From: Clytia hemisphaerica
Lineage: Eukaryota > Cnidaria > Hydrozoa > Leptothecata > Clytiidae
Assembly (NCBI GenBank): GCA_902728285.1
Contig: CACVBU010000598.1
Location: 896,203-960,202 of the forward strand
Length of the DNA: 64,000 bases
Direction of reading: 5' to 3'
The notes beneath the pieces are model-generated. The model was given only the letters and a program-made list of their open reading frames with translations, did no database searches and was not told where the DNA came from. Below, one piece after another: positions 33,056 through 44,912 of this stretch (positions within the stretch are counted from its first letter, which is position 1; every line of letters starts with the position of its first letter). The position numbers and the translations under genes are program-made.

Positions 33056-36000
33056 TCAATTAGTCGATGCGCCATTTCGAGTATCTTTCCCATCAAATGA
33101 AGAGTTCTTCTTAAAGGAATGTCTTTTTTTATTTGTCTTATCGAGTGCTGAATCAGCAGAATTCGGTAAGCCTGCTTGTATTTTAGGCAATATTTTTACA
33201 GCAGCAGTTTTTTTGACAGGGCCTTTTCGAGCATCCAGGATCCGATGGTTATCTGGTATTCCATAATGCCTGTGCGTAAGAAAAAGAAAATATTAATGAA
33301 TTGTAAATAAAAAACTATCAGCTGATTTTTGTTTGTTGACGGGCTTTTCAATGCAGTGCTTCAATAAATAAATCCTTGCGAGTTGTAACTTGTTGAAATC
33401 GTAAAAAAGATTTCGAATTTTTTGATCAAACAGCAGCAAATCCCATACCTATTTTTAACGTTGTTATGATTGAAACTTTTGTTGCTGAACTTTACTCCGG
33501 GTAATGGCGAAACCTTAAACAGAACAAGTAAATACAGGCATGCATCGTGACCTAAAGAAAATTTTAGTATTATATAAAATTTTAATCATGACCAAACACA
33601 TATATAACTTTTTTTCTGCAAGTCATTGTCAACTGAAATTTAACTGAAATCTCTTTTGTCAACTGATGTGAATATACACCCATCGTTCCTTAGGGTAGAA
33701 AATTTTAATTTCGTCAATTTAAAAGCCCATTCGGGATGGCAGCGAATCGTCTCCATCGAAAAGAAAAAGGTTCAGAAAGAACAGAAGACACTGAACTTCA
33801 AATGGAGGAAGAAAAAAACATCACTGATCTGATAATTTCATTTTCTCATTAGTATTTGGCTCATTTTTTCATTCCCAATTGCTAATTAAGAGATTATGCG
33901 TCTAATTATTCTCCCATTCTGGGTCGTCCAATGGTAAGCAGGGGTTGAATAATTCAAATAAACAAATCTTGGTTCAGCCTCTACTGCTCTTACTCTTCAT
34001 GAAGTGAAAAGGTAGAGGCCAAGACTTAGCCATATGCTATTATGAAATTGCTCCTACAAACATGTAAACGTAAAGCACTTTTTAGGTGGTCAATTCGAAA
34101 ATATAGTAAAGATAATTAAAGTAACAGATTGCATGTTATTCGCTGGCTTTCCCAACAGGTCAGACTATCAATGGAGCCATTACAGAATTTGCACTATTTT
34201 AAATAACGGACATATTATAGATGTGTTACAGGGAAGATGCTTCTTACATTTCCTCTGGTGGAATTTGTCATGCTTGATTGTTTACCATCTAATATCGTCT
34301 ATAAGAAAGTTATCGAATAATAAATTGTATGAATTTGCACTAGTAATGTTACACTAAGAAGTACTGAGTTTTACATAAGCTATAGTAAACTAAATTTCAA
34401 ACAATATTTTTTCGCACCCGTTGAGAATTGATTAATCATTCTTTTGACAACACAGACCACTTTTCTTGACCACACCCCTTTCTCACTGCCACAGTAGAAG
34501 AGGTAGGTATTTTTAGTCGCATATTGCTGAGAGTTTTAAAATTCTAAATAACTTTTCTACGGGGAAATCACTCTTCTCATTCTTTCCGATAGGTTTTTCG
34601 AGAAAAATAAAACGAAGTTTCCGTCCTACCTTTTCTCACATAGACTACTGGGAGTGTGGCCTTACTAATGAGAATTTTTATTAAAAATAGGCTGACAAAT
34701 TGTGTAAAGTTAAATACGATATCGTTAATATTGCATTTTTCTCGAAATAAGGAGGAATAGTCTACCCAGCTTGAGAGAGAGGCAACAAATTATTGATCAA
34801 TGAAACGAAAAGCTCAAGCAAGGACCTACTTTATTTAACTCCAGCTTATACTTTGCTTTTTCTTCATTGATTCGAAACAATTCCTGCAAGTGAAGATGAC
34901 GTCATTATTAAAAGCATCGTAATCATTATTAAGGGAATTCATGACGATAATGTTTCAATGACGGTTGAGAAAAAATATATTGCTTCTCCATGAAAACCCC
35001 TGAAGTCCATTGAAATACAAGATTTTTAAAATGTTTTGTTTTCAATGAGATCGTTAATACTATGTGTTGCAACATCGTAGTAAAAAGTTGCCTGAAAATA
35101 TCTAAATGAATAAATACGAGACAGTATTTTGATTGCAATTCTAAAAGAGGCGTGATCAATTACGAAAAACCAATATATAATTGATTGAAGAGTTCTGATA
35201 CTTTTTAAAGGGGTTACCTGTGATTCTGAGTCCAGCCTCCATTCAACATCTCTAAGATTCCCTTCAAAATTTCGTTTTTCTTTTTCAAGTTGACGTAGCA
35301 AATTACGGAGGTCCGTCTAAAAAAAAGCGAAAGCTTAAGGAAATGATCAGATGCTTTGAGATCTTTGGCCGCAGATTCCTTGCAAGGTATTAAGAAAAAC
35401 TTCAAGGTATTAAGAAAAACTTCCAGGTATTTTTGCCAAATTCATTGCCAAAGTCGAGGTTTTCTATAAATAATCTTTAAGGATCTAAAAATTGTCATAT
35501 ATGCACTCTTTTTTTATCACAACAACTTTATAGTAACAAGCATTCTAACAAATGCCCAAATATAGATATAATTTTTTGAACAAAATGTAACTCATGATTT
35601 GTAAAATCAGTTTTCCTCATAGGGTTTCCAGGTAATCTTACATCATTTGCCTTTGGTGATGAATGGAATTCTGAAAAAGAGAAGTAAGTGTTATTACAAA
35701 AATTAAAATAATTAATTTCCAAAATAGAAGAAGAAGAACATAAAAACCTTAAAAATGAAACCCCGAAAAAAATCAATTTGGGAATTAAAAAAATACAGAC
35801 CTGTTTCATTGGGTTCAATTTCGGCTAACTGTTTCATTTTTTCTCTCATTAAATCAATCTGTCTCAATAATTCTTCATTTATTTCTGACTGTGCCAAATA
35901 TTTGCGTCCCCAATCACAGTCTAAAAAATAAATATTGAGCTTTATGAAGTCAAGGAAGAAATTTGGTCGATGTTTTTGAAATAACAGGCCATCACCAAAA

Positions 36001-36569
36001 ATACGGAAATGCTGAATTTCTATTGAATACAATTCATACAATTCTTTAGATGACGATCAGACTGCACTAAGTTGGAAAGGTATAAATGACATTATGTACC
36101 ATTTGGATCATTTGAAACACTGGCAATTTGTTCTTCCAAACAATTCAAATTCTTCTCAATTTCTTCATTCTCCCTTGAAATATTTTTTCTGGAAAACATC
36201 AAAAATGTAAAAAGAAAGGAATTAAACATTGCGATTTTGCAATGCTGGTTTTATTTATAAGGGCTAGATGATTTTGTTTTTTAAGTTGATTTTCTTTGTT
36301 AATATTACAAGCTCCTGAGTATCAAACTGAAATAGGATTGGATGTGGAGCAAGGATTGACGAAAAAGGAAAGTAAATATATTGTCTGAACACGATAAAAG
36401 AATACGAGGTATAAAATATGTGTTGGATATGAGAAACGAGAATATGTTTTGTTCGCATTGGGTTTATCTACACTCCAAGATGAAAAGATTTTAAAATGTC
36501 TTACTTCATAGAAAGTTCATGCTCCAAAGTGAAATTCAATTGTTCAATCTCAAACTCATAGTTTGACAT
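33056..36569 (-). CDS. CCDC169-like coiled-coil protein, eight exons
   Basis: Eight exons join without a phase error into 244 codons: 36569-36505, 36188-36100, 35920-35801, 35670-35642, 35316-35218, 34883-34830, 33513-33449 and 33269-33056. All junctions are GT-AG. The protein is mostly coiled coil (MSNYEFEIEQLNFTLEHELS; QSEINEELLRQIDLMREKMK; LRNLLRQLEKEKRNFEGNLR), then EWRLDSESQELFRINEEKAK, and ends with the distinctive NRHYGIPDNHRILDARKGPV before a basic tail. The length, the layout and the C-terminal box fit my memory of CCDC169, whose function is not established; an alignment would settle it. The first exon starts at an acceptor (36575) six bases before the ATG, so a 5' UTR exon lies further upstream. 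The 3.2-kb transposon at 36810 lies just beyond. Confidence 0.72.
34471..34660. mobile_element. 190-bp MITE in intron 6 of the CCDC169-like gene
   Basis: CACACCCCTTTCTCACTGCC and AGTAGAAGAGGTAGG on the left face CCTACCTTTTCTCACATAG and GGGAGTGTGG on the right. It is a distant relative of 29852-30165. Confidence 0.6.
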
Positions 36570-37514
36570 AGTCTCCTATAAAAAGATGAAGAGCTTTAAA
36601 TACAATTAATATGTACAAAGTTTTGGCTTATATATCATCATTTTAGTAGTAAAAGTTTCCAAGTCAAAAACAGTTATTTCATATTGTGTCATGAAATAGA
36701 CGACTATGATGAAGAGCAACTAATATATTATTGAAAAGTAATTGAAAAAGTGTGAGATTGGTGACCTAAAAAATTAATAACAATAACATTTGTGTGATCT
36801 GGTGTGATAGATCGTGTTCAAAAAAGAATGACATTTTTGTTGTTTTTTGTTGATAAATTTCAAACAGCTATGATTTGTGATAAATTGTGGCTATCAAAAA
36901 AAGAAAAAAATCCCAAAAGAGGAATATACTAAATTTTTTGTTCCGAAAAGAACGAAGTCTGTAGTGTAATTGAGCGGCGTTTAAAAAGCGTTTGAACTGT
37001 GTGAAAAAATGCGGCTAATTTTCACTGCGGCTAACCATGCAAAGCCCACTTGAAAGCCCTATAACTTCTTTACGGATGAAGGAAGCAAGTCAAGATTTTG
37101 GGGATACCCTGGTAAAGGACTGAAGAAACCATATCTGTGAAGAATTGTGGCTCAAGTCATTAAATTTGTGAGTATTTGTGGCTTATTTTTGAAAAACAAT
37201 AACCTTTGACAAAAAGCATGTTTTACTTAAAGGATAATGTGAAATTTAGCGGGAATTATTGGAAAATAGTCATTTCAGATATAGAACTATGATATTTGAT
37301 CAAAATTTAACCCAAAATGTGAAATTTTGTGGCTTTAAAGACATTGTCTTTGGTAAGTAAATATTAGCTTATTTAGTATTACATTAAGTTTAAAAAATTA
37401 AATTTATCAACCATCAGAGCAGTTGAAAATTTTTTTTTTTTATGGATTTAGTGAAGTTCAGTGGCTACTCAAATTTTATGCGATACATCTTCTCACATCT
37501 CTTGAAAGAAAGTG

Positions 37515-38195
37515 ATAAAATGTGGTTTTCTATGATAAACAGGTGTTTTTAACAAAAACCACTATCTTTCCCAGAATCCTGCCAGAGCTAAAAGTTAATT
37601 TTTGCACATATAGGATCAAACATTTTTTTACATATTAAATCAACTGTATTTATGGTGTTAAAAGTGATTATATGTGGCTAATTTAACATATTTTTATAAG
37701 CTACATTTCTTTAAAATTGGAAACATTATTATCCTGACTTTACTTTTAGAAACCTTGGTTTGTCAAGGGATTGTGAGAAAGTAAATTCTTATCATATTTT
37801 GTGAATGTAGGTGGCTACTTTAACGTGACTGCAAATATATTCTCTCTACCTATAAACCTTAGTGAAAATGTGTGGTTTTTCATCAAAAAATTATGTTTTT
37901 CAATAAAAACCACAATTTCTCCCAGAATCTTACCAGCTTAAAGGTTCAATTAAAACCAAATAAGAATCACATAACATTTTTGCAGCAATGCACACAATTT
38001 ATTTTAATAAAAGTGATTAAGTGTGGCTAAAATTGAATATTCTTACAAGCAGGTTTGAAGGCATCTACAGTATTGGTTTAGAATTGGAAACATTACTATG
38101 CTGACTGTACTTTTAGAAACTTTTGTTTTATGTTTGTCAAAGGATTTGAGGAAGTAAATTCTTATTCCATTTTGTGAATTTAAGTGGAGAGTATA
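37515..38195. repeat. Diverged ~350-bp tandem duplication
   Basis: Unit 1 (about 37515-37866) and unit 2 (about 37867-38195) share, in order, AAAACCAC, TCTCCCAGAATC-like, AAAAGTGATTA, TGTGGCTAA, AATTGGAAACATTA, CTTTTAGAAAC and AAGTAAATTCTTAT. I estimate about 75% identity. Confidence 0.75.
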
Positions 38196-39419
38196 TTCTC
38201 ATTAATATAATTCTGTAATATTACCATTCAGTTTGACAATTTAATTTTCTCAGCAAAAAGTATTGAGTAGAATTGTAGAATTTTCAGAATTTTCAGCTTT
38301 AGCCACACTTTTTCACTTTATTTTTATTCTAGTGATATGATTTTTTAAAATCATTTTAAAAAGACAATTTCTATTCCTTAGAATCATTTCTGATAATTTT
38401 TTTGTTTTTATTTCAGGATGTCGCTGTTTAATCATTGAGGTCTTTGGCAAACATTTAGCCACATTTTTTCCTTCAAAATGACTATCAAGACTTTTCAATT
38501 GAGTTTGTTTAATTGTGGAAGGTTTAAAAATACTTTATATGACAAATTTCTCATCTTTTGAACTTGTTTTAATAGTAAATCATAGCGTCATCTTATTTAT
38601 GTTATATTTTTTGCGATTTTTTACTAATTTTGGATAATTTTAGATAATAGAGAGTTTAGCCACATTTTAACCCATATTCTACACAACAACTGTGTTATAA
38701 TATATCAACAGATAGCTTTTGTTCTATTCTTCTCAGTTCTTGAGAATTTTGTTTCTCAAATTAAATGTGCACAAGTGTGGCTAATAATTTGACAGGTCTG
38801 AAAAGAACGTTCGTATATGAAGCCGCATAAAATCCCAAAACAACTATTAGCTTGCTATGAAATTACAATGATGTGTTTTGTACAGCTTCTTAGTATCCCT
38901 CTACTAAGTTTATGTTATTGTGATTGATATGTGAAGTGATGTGGCTTAGTTTAAAAAAGTAGGGTAATTTACCCTTAAAGTGGATTTTAACCACAATTTT
39001 TCACGTCTTTTGTTTCAATTCGAGTTTATTGATATCTTACCTCATAACCTTTCAAGAAACATATTTTACATAATATTTTCACAACTATTTTAGTTTTTAT
39101 CAGTTAAGATAGTTTTGTAACTATTTTTAAGTTTACTTCAAAGACACCACAATATTTCACACTTTTGGTCAGAAATTGTTTCACATAATTATACTGGGCA
39201 ATAGTATGGGGCATCTTCAGCTTAAATTCATAGATCTTTTGGTGATAGTCGCTTTTGTGTAAGAATGAGGCTAACTTTCCATAAACATACAAAAGAGTCA
39301 TTTTTAGCCCCAATAATTCACACTTTGGAAAAGTTTTGCTTCAGGCAGCTTAGTGAAAGGGTAAAGAATCCTCTCCTAAAACTTTACAAGATCAAACCCA
39401 TTTTTCGTTAATGTATGCA

Positions 39420-39955
39420 GGGGGGGTGAAGCAGTTAGTACAAGACATCATGCCTACTAACTGCTTTCTCGGAAGAAGTTAGTAACACCACCACCTTGGT
39501 ACACTTAGTACAGTTAGTACTAACTGAAATTAGCCTTGAAAAAGGCTTTTTGACCTTCATAAATTCAATAAAATCAAATAAAATAAAATTTAATATCTTA
39601 AAAATGATTCAATTTTCCATAGCTTTCAATAGGAAAAAACAACATTTTAGAAAATCAAATTTCTATTGCAACCAGCAAATTGTTTTTAATATTTGAAAAA
39701 AAAATTTCGAAAAATTTGAAAAAAAAATCTACTTCCCCAAAATCTTTTTTGGTAAAATATTGTCTTTTTTTTTAATTTTCTCACAAAATCCTATTTTTTA
39801 CACAGTTAGTACCAAAATTTGGCAAACTTTTAGCAGGGGACCACCCTTTTTTGCAGTTAGTGCATCTGAGTACTAAGTGACTTTATCCAATTCATATGGC
39901 ACACCACCACGGTACTAACCGGCATGATGTCTTGTAGTAACTGCTTCACCCCCCC
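39420..39955. mobile_element. 536-bp MITE nested in the 3.2-kb element
   Basis: GGGGGTGAAGCAGTTAGTAC on the left faces TAGTAACTGCTTCACCCCCC on the right. The match continues through AAGACATCATGCC. ATGTATG flanks both ends, a possible hAT-type duplication. AGTTAGTAC repeats internally several times. Confidence 0.75.
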
Positions 39956-40029
39956 TGATGTATGTCAATTTTCTCAAAACTAAGGTTTTTTGTGAATTTT
40001 CATTTTGTCATTCTTTTTTGAACACGATC

Positions 40030-40350
40030 GATAGACAAATAAGGCATTTTTTAACCTGAAAGTTAAAATCCAAAGTTTGGTGTTATAATGCCGTTTGAAT
40101 TTTATGGTTTAAATCTTAATTACTTAGTGTTAAACTAAGAAAACTAAATTTGATTTCATATCTTTTGTTTCGAGCTGTCACTCGATTTATATTTGGTTAC
40201 TTTATCTTCCCAGAACACTTGCTTAAAAGGAATGAGGATCCGAAGTTCAGAGGGTTATCAAAAATCTCTAGAATTTTTGCCTGGGACCTGAAGCTGAGAT
40301 CATATAGCGAGCATAATCATTCAGGCATCCAGGGAAGACTTTTAACCAGG
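40030..40350. other. No gene seen
   Basis: AT-rich spacer between two elements. A 72-codon frame here runs into the next MITE. Confidence 0.4.
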
Positions 40351-40792
40351 TACCGTGAGTGGTCCTAAATCCGACAGCCCTGCCTAATTCCGACACCCCA
40401 AATAACTGTTATGAAAAAAATTATATGTTTACAAACATTCCTTCTCCAAGTTGAACGATAAACTATTGCAAGGACTTTATAATGTCAAGATGTCAATTAA
40501 TGTGATCAAAAAAGTGTGAGTTGTAAAAATAATTATATACTTCTACTATTATTCTGAATCTGTTGCTCGTGTTTTAAAACGTTAACAATTTTGTAATAAA
40601 AAATTATGTTTTGTACAAGAAGCAATTATTGTAATTTGGTTCAAATCAATGTGTATCAAATCTCTCAGTTTAGTTGACACTTTGGTATCTTTATTGCGTC
40701 ACAGCGAAAGGTTTTTTTTTATTTTAGTTTGTATCTTTGAAAGACCCCATCGGATTTAGGCAGGGCTGTCCGATTTAGGACCACTCACGGTA
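40351..40792. mobile_element. 442-bp MITE, TACCGTGAGTGGTCC family
   Basis: About 46-bp TIRs (TACCGTGAGTGGTCCTAAAT and complement, then GACAGCCCTGCCTAA) with TA on each side. A related terminus (GGTTTAGGACCATTTACGGT) lies at 41519-41539. Confidence 0.85.
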
Positions 40793-41179
40793 GCATCTGG
40801 AGCCTAATCTTAATGCAGTTATCTTGATTGTTTTGGTATGGAATATTTTCTTTACAAAACATTTTTGCCTGGGAATTTGCAAACAAACTTCAAATTATTT
40901 GAATAACTTTTGAATTCAAAATTATTACACAAAATTTTCTAAATTCTTAAGAAATCTTTATGATTCACAGTACTTCTTTGTAAATTAGAATAGAATTACA
41001 ACAATGATTGATTAATTTACTAAGATCTATTTTTATTATAAAAAGAAATTTTGAGATTTGACATGTTTTCATTTGCCATGTTTTATTTGACATTTACATA
41101 ATTGGGGAATTTTAATCAATTTCTTTAATAAAATATCTTATAATAAATTGCCACCGCCTAACCGCCTGGGATTAACATA
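40793..41179. other. No gene seen
   Basis: AT-rich spacer. It may be the worn left part of the element whose right end is at 41679. Confidence 0.4.
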
Positions 41180-41389
41180 TACCGTGAGATTGGGTAACTT
41201 GCATCAGTGGAGGCTAACATGCATACCCCTCAAATGAAAGACCTGGCTGGTCATTAAAATACAACTACCCAGCTCTATTCTACCATTTTTGTTTTGATTT
41301 AATTTTGTATTTTAATGACCAGACAGCTCTTTCATTTGAGGGCTATGCATGTTAGCCTCCACTGATGCAAGTTACCCAATCTCACGGTA
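41180..41389. repeat. 210-bp foldback, TACCGTGAGATTGGG family (copy 1)
   Basis: Arms of about 90 bases (TACCGTGAGATTGGGTAACT and complement) flank a short loop, with TA on both sides. A second copy is at 60574-60795. Confidence 0.9.
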
Positions 41390-41679
41390 ACGAGCGAGCA
41401 TTTAACTTGCCGCACAAGTGACGTCAAACGCTCCATCGTTTTGCCACTAATTTGTTCTTTTTTGTTCCAGACACTCGCATGTGTTCCACTACAGATTTTT
41501 TTCATATTCCAATTTAAAAGGGTTTAGGACCATTTACGGTACTTGGTGAGAAAGAGAAATCGTGTATTTTTTACCGTTCATTAACTCAAATTAAATGACT
41601 TTGGAGATTTGGTGAAATGGTGGCTGAATTGCCGTCCCATTTTTTGTCAGATAGTCCCAAGTTAGAGCAGTTGACGGTA
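41390..41679. mobile_element. Right end of the TACCGTCAACTGCTC element
   Basis: It matches 22090-22338 (TGACGTCAAACGCT, GTGTTCCACTAC, GAGAAAGAGAAATCGTGTAT) and ends with the complement of TACCGTCAACTGCTCTAACT. The left end is missing. Confidence 0.75.
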
Positions 41680-42501
41680 GCCCCCTCTGTTCGGATTTTG
41701 CCTGCGCTGCGGCCACATGTCATGTGGCAGAATACTACACACGCCCTAGCAAAACTGCCTCTGACGTTGACAGGATACAGGAAAAGTTTGCAATCCCTTA
41801 TCAAAAGTGATTTTCCGATTTACATTTTGCTTTGAACAGAAGCTGATATATAAGGCGATGGAGCAGCAGCACAAATTTGTCGAACAAAATTGTGTTATCA
41901 AAATGATCTAACCACAAACTTTCCGCAGCCCATTGATCGAACACTCGCTATTTTTTAAAAAATCTTGGAGTTCTAATAATTTTTTTACTGTACCTTTACT
42001 CGTTGGATGGAGTTTGATTGGTTCGACAATAAGTTCATCTGATCAGCGCAGACGGGTCGGTGTCTGGACTCAACTAACTAACTGACTGATTGATTAGCTA
42101 TCGATTGATTGGCTAGCCTGGTTCAAATGAAGTGAAAACAACAAAGAAATGCTTACCCAATTTAGAAATCATGGCTTCTCTCTACAACATCTTGGTATTT
42201 TGAAAATGAACAGTTTTTAAAGAACTATAAAGGATAACCAGATCGTGGTGTGGTTGCTAGATTTTTTTTGTGATCAACTCTGATTACCAGCTCCATGTCA
42301 AAAAAGCACGAACTTTTTCTTATTGTCACATGTTTTTGAAATCGAAAGTGTCTCCAATTGCGTCCGTTCGAATATCAAGACGCCATTTTCCCGGGAGAGG
42401 ATAATCAATGTTTAGAAAAAGGGGTTACGCGCGCTCCAGAACGCTTAAGTACGTTCCTCCACTCTGTTTGCGTTGCAAATAATATTGAGGTAATCCAGGA
42501 T
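41680..42501. other. No gene seen
   Basis: A short tract of TTGATTG/TAACTGACTGATTGATT lies near 42080. No supported gene. Confidence 0.4.
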
Positions 42502-42609
42502 AATCACGACGATCGGCGAAAAATTTAAGGCTAGTGAAAATACGTTATTTTATTGGTTGAAACTCACTAGCCTGTTACATTTTTCGGCCGTTTTCGTGAT
42601 GATGCCGAT
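42502..42609. repeat. ~108-bp hairpin element
   Basis: AATCACGACGATCGGCGAAA and GGCTAGTGA face TCACTAGCC and TTTTTCGGCCGTTTTCGTGAT with small loops. Confidence 0.6.
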
Positions 42610-42825
42610 TTGCTAGTTAACCTCGCAAATATTTAGAGTGTAGAGTCTTGAGAAGCACTAGTGAAAGGTGAAAACAACAGCTTTTTAATTGGATATTCTT
42701 TTTCCGGGAAATCTGTTAGACAAAACTAGAGTGCCTTTTCTGGGTAAATATGTCGGGGGAAAGTGACGAAAATCATAAGAATTAAGGCGACAACATTTTT
42801 CCTAGTTGAAAAAACTTTTATTTAC

Positions 42826-42888
42826 CTGTTTTTTTATCCCCAGCCGAAAATTTTACAACAGCCTCGGGATCTATAAAGTCCAAAATAT
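42826..42888 (-). CDS. Possible isolated coding exon
   Basis: A 63-base block between a good acceptor (CTTTTCAG) and donor (GTAAATA) is open in one phase only (1-1) and reads ILDFIDPEAVVKFSAGDKKT. I do not recognise it, and it does not join in frame to the first CCDC169-like exon. It could belong to an unseen gene or be chance. Confidence 0.25.
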
Positions 42889-43152
42889 CTGAAAAGTACA
42901 TTGGTCAAAGGGAATGTAAAAAGAAATTCCAAACTACCAAAATTCTAAAAATTTAAAAAAATCCCGAAAATCGAGTATATTGCACCGGCCCAGGGAGCGG
43001 GGGTACCTTTTTTCACCTTCACGAGTCCCAGGTAAATGCCGCAAAAACACATTTCAGTCCCATTCAGGTCGCTTCTTTTCAAAAGAGAGTCCCACGAACG
43101 AAGAGCCAATTTTTCGAACCTCTCGCTGAGAGAGCGGAGCAGCCCTTTTACC

Positions 43153-43206
43153 AACCTCGTTCCCTGCGTATTATCAGCTTTTTATGCTTCACACTGATAG
43201 CGCCCT
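43153..43206 (+). repeat. Dispersed repeat, direct copy at 47012-47060
   Basis: ACCTCGTTCCCTGCGTATTA then ATGCTTCACACTGATAGCGC. The second copy differs at a few bases. CCTCGTTCCC also occurs inverted near 28377 and 47680. Confidence 0.65.
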
Positions 43207-44655
43207 TTTACTTCCGCCTTGTAGTTTCGAATGTTTTTATTCGAAAATCTAATTCGAACGTTATAGATTCGAACGAAAATATTCGATTTTAGTGTTTGCA
43301 TCTTTTGACAAAATAGAGAAGCATTTTATCGATCCCAGAAGCTTTGTTTCGCAGTGAGGGGTGTTGCAGATTTTTCAGAGATGTATTTGAAAGTTTCTAG
43401 ATTGATAATTGAAAATGCAGATGGTGTACAGTATTATTTCGATAGAGAAGAAACCACCCTTCATCATTGGATTAATCAGATTGAAAGCACTGAGTCTTTT
43501 TCTATGTTTTTGTTTCGATATGCATGGAAAAGAAAAGCAGAGGAAAGGAGTTCCATGATTGAAACGTATGCGTTGGTTGTAATTAATAATGGTTAAAAAA
43601 GACAACATTTTTGAAACAGTAAAACATTGTGAATAATTTCTTGATTATCGTCAAGCCGTAGACTAATGATTAATGATTGTTGAGATTCTTAAAAAGTCAA
43701 GGACGTACCTTTGTCGCAAACGAGAGAATTGGGAGAGAACTTTTATAAATATCGCTCGTCATATGGTTTTTAAATACAAGACATTACATTCAGTTACATT
43801 TCCCTTATTATGTTATCAGAAATCTCGCATATTGGCAAACATTCAAGAATCTCAAATTTTTTGTATGCAGTGATGAAAAACTGTTTGGCTTCACACGGAC
43901 AATACCAAAAGCTGAAAATATTTGGATCATGTCAAGTAGTTTTATAAATTTCTTAGTTCATCAGATTTGATTTTAGTGTATTTTATGGAAGAAATCCAAA
44001 TTAAAAGTTCATCTGAAAATATTTTTGTTGCGTTTTCCCCCTTTCCCTTTGTCTTTGACACTTCCTACTCCGAAAGTCATCTCTTCGACTGTTTTTGATT
44101 TGATTTTTCTTAGACAGGCCTGTCTGTTGTTGTTAAGTACTGTATGAAGATTTAACTTGAATATGAAACTCTTTACCTTGAAATTTTGTCTTTTGAAATT
44201 TTGAAATTTTGTCACAATTTATAAACCACAGTAATGTCTATGGTTAAAACCAAGAACCAACAAGCAAACTGTATCTTTTACTCTTACTAGGTTCTTAGTA
44301 GGGGAAGGGCTAATTGTTGGAGGGGTTGGAAATTTTAATTCTAAAAACCCAAAAATAAGCTAAAATCAGTCTTTATAGAGCAAAATAAGGAGCCTTCCTT
44401 CCCTCTGTCAGCTGAAAATACCTGATAAGGTCCGGGGGTTGGAAGATTTTCGTTTTGGAGCAATCTCATGATTTAAAATATAAAGCACTGAGGATCCTTC
44501 ACTTGCGATCGGAGTGATCTGAGGATTTAAAAATTGATACGAAAATTGATGTCATGTAGTCATACACGAAGTCTGAATTTTGAAAGTGGTTGAGCGATAT
44601 ATAGGAACTTAGTCGACCGCGAGCACATTATACCAAAGGAGACGCGCTGCGCGCG
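43207..44655. other. No gene seen
   Basis: An AT-rich stretch with TTCGAA-rich DNA at 43225-43285. An 80-codon frame at 43354 has no recognisable domain. Confidence 0.4.
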
Positions 44656-44912
44656 TAATTACAAGGTCTCAAAAGAAGGTTGTCTATTGCTCATTCCGAC
44701 ATCGACTTATAACCTGACTGAAATTCGAGCCGTTACTAGCAACCCTGCGGGGCCCAAGGCGCTGAGTATGCACCCGGCACAGTGACAAGCCGTTACTAGC
44801 AACCCTGACCCTACCTAACTGATAGATAATCAATTCCAAACAACAAAACCCCCGGAAGATTTAAAATGTCGGAATGAGCAATAGACAACCTTCTTTTGAG
44901 ACCTTGTAATTA
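44656..44912. mobile_element. Foldback with perfect 47-bp arms around a repeated cassette
   Basis: Arms 44656-44702 and 44866-44912 are exact complements (TAATTACAAGGTCTCAAAAG at the outer end). They enclose a ~120-bp cassette (44714-44838) also found, nearly identical but without these arms, at 62581-62704. The cassette has its own direct repeat, AGCCGTTACTAGCAACCCTG, twice. Confidence 0.85.

Larger units (their letters stand above)
36810..40029. mobile_element. 3.2-kb TIR element with many TGTGGCTAA motifs
   Basis: GATCGTGTTCAAAAAAGAAT plus GACA forms a perfect 24-bp TIR (36810-36833, 40006-40029). GATA flanks both ends, a possible 4-bp target duplication. TGTGGCTA or GCGGCTAA occurs about a dozen times forward (36886-38030, 38775, 38940) and TTAGCCACA three times reversed (38299, 38454, 38652). 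No frame longer than about 70 codons exists, so it is non-autonomous. A ~350-bp tandem duplication and a nested MITE lie inside. Confidence 0.75.

Noticed and set aside
33736..33851. Short plus-strand ORF starting MAANRLHRKEKG
   Set aside because: Only 38 codons, inside an intron of the opposite-strand gene, with no evidence of expression signals.
43354..43596. 80-codon ORF
   Set aside because: No domain or gene context; base composition like its surroundings.
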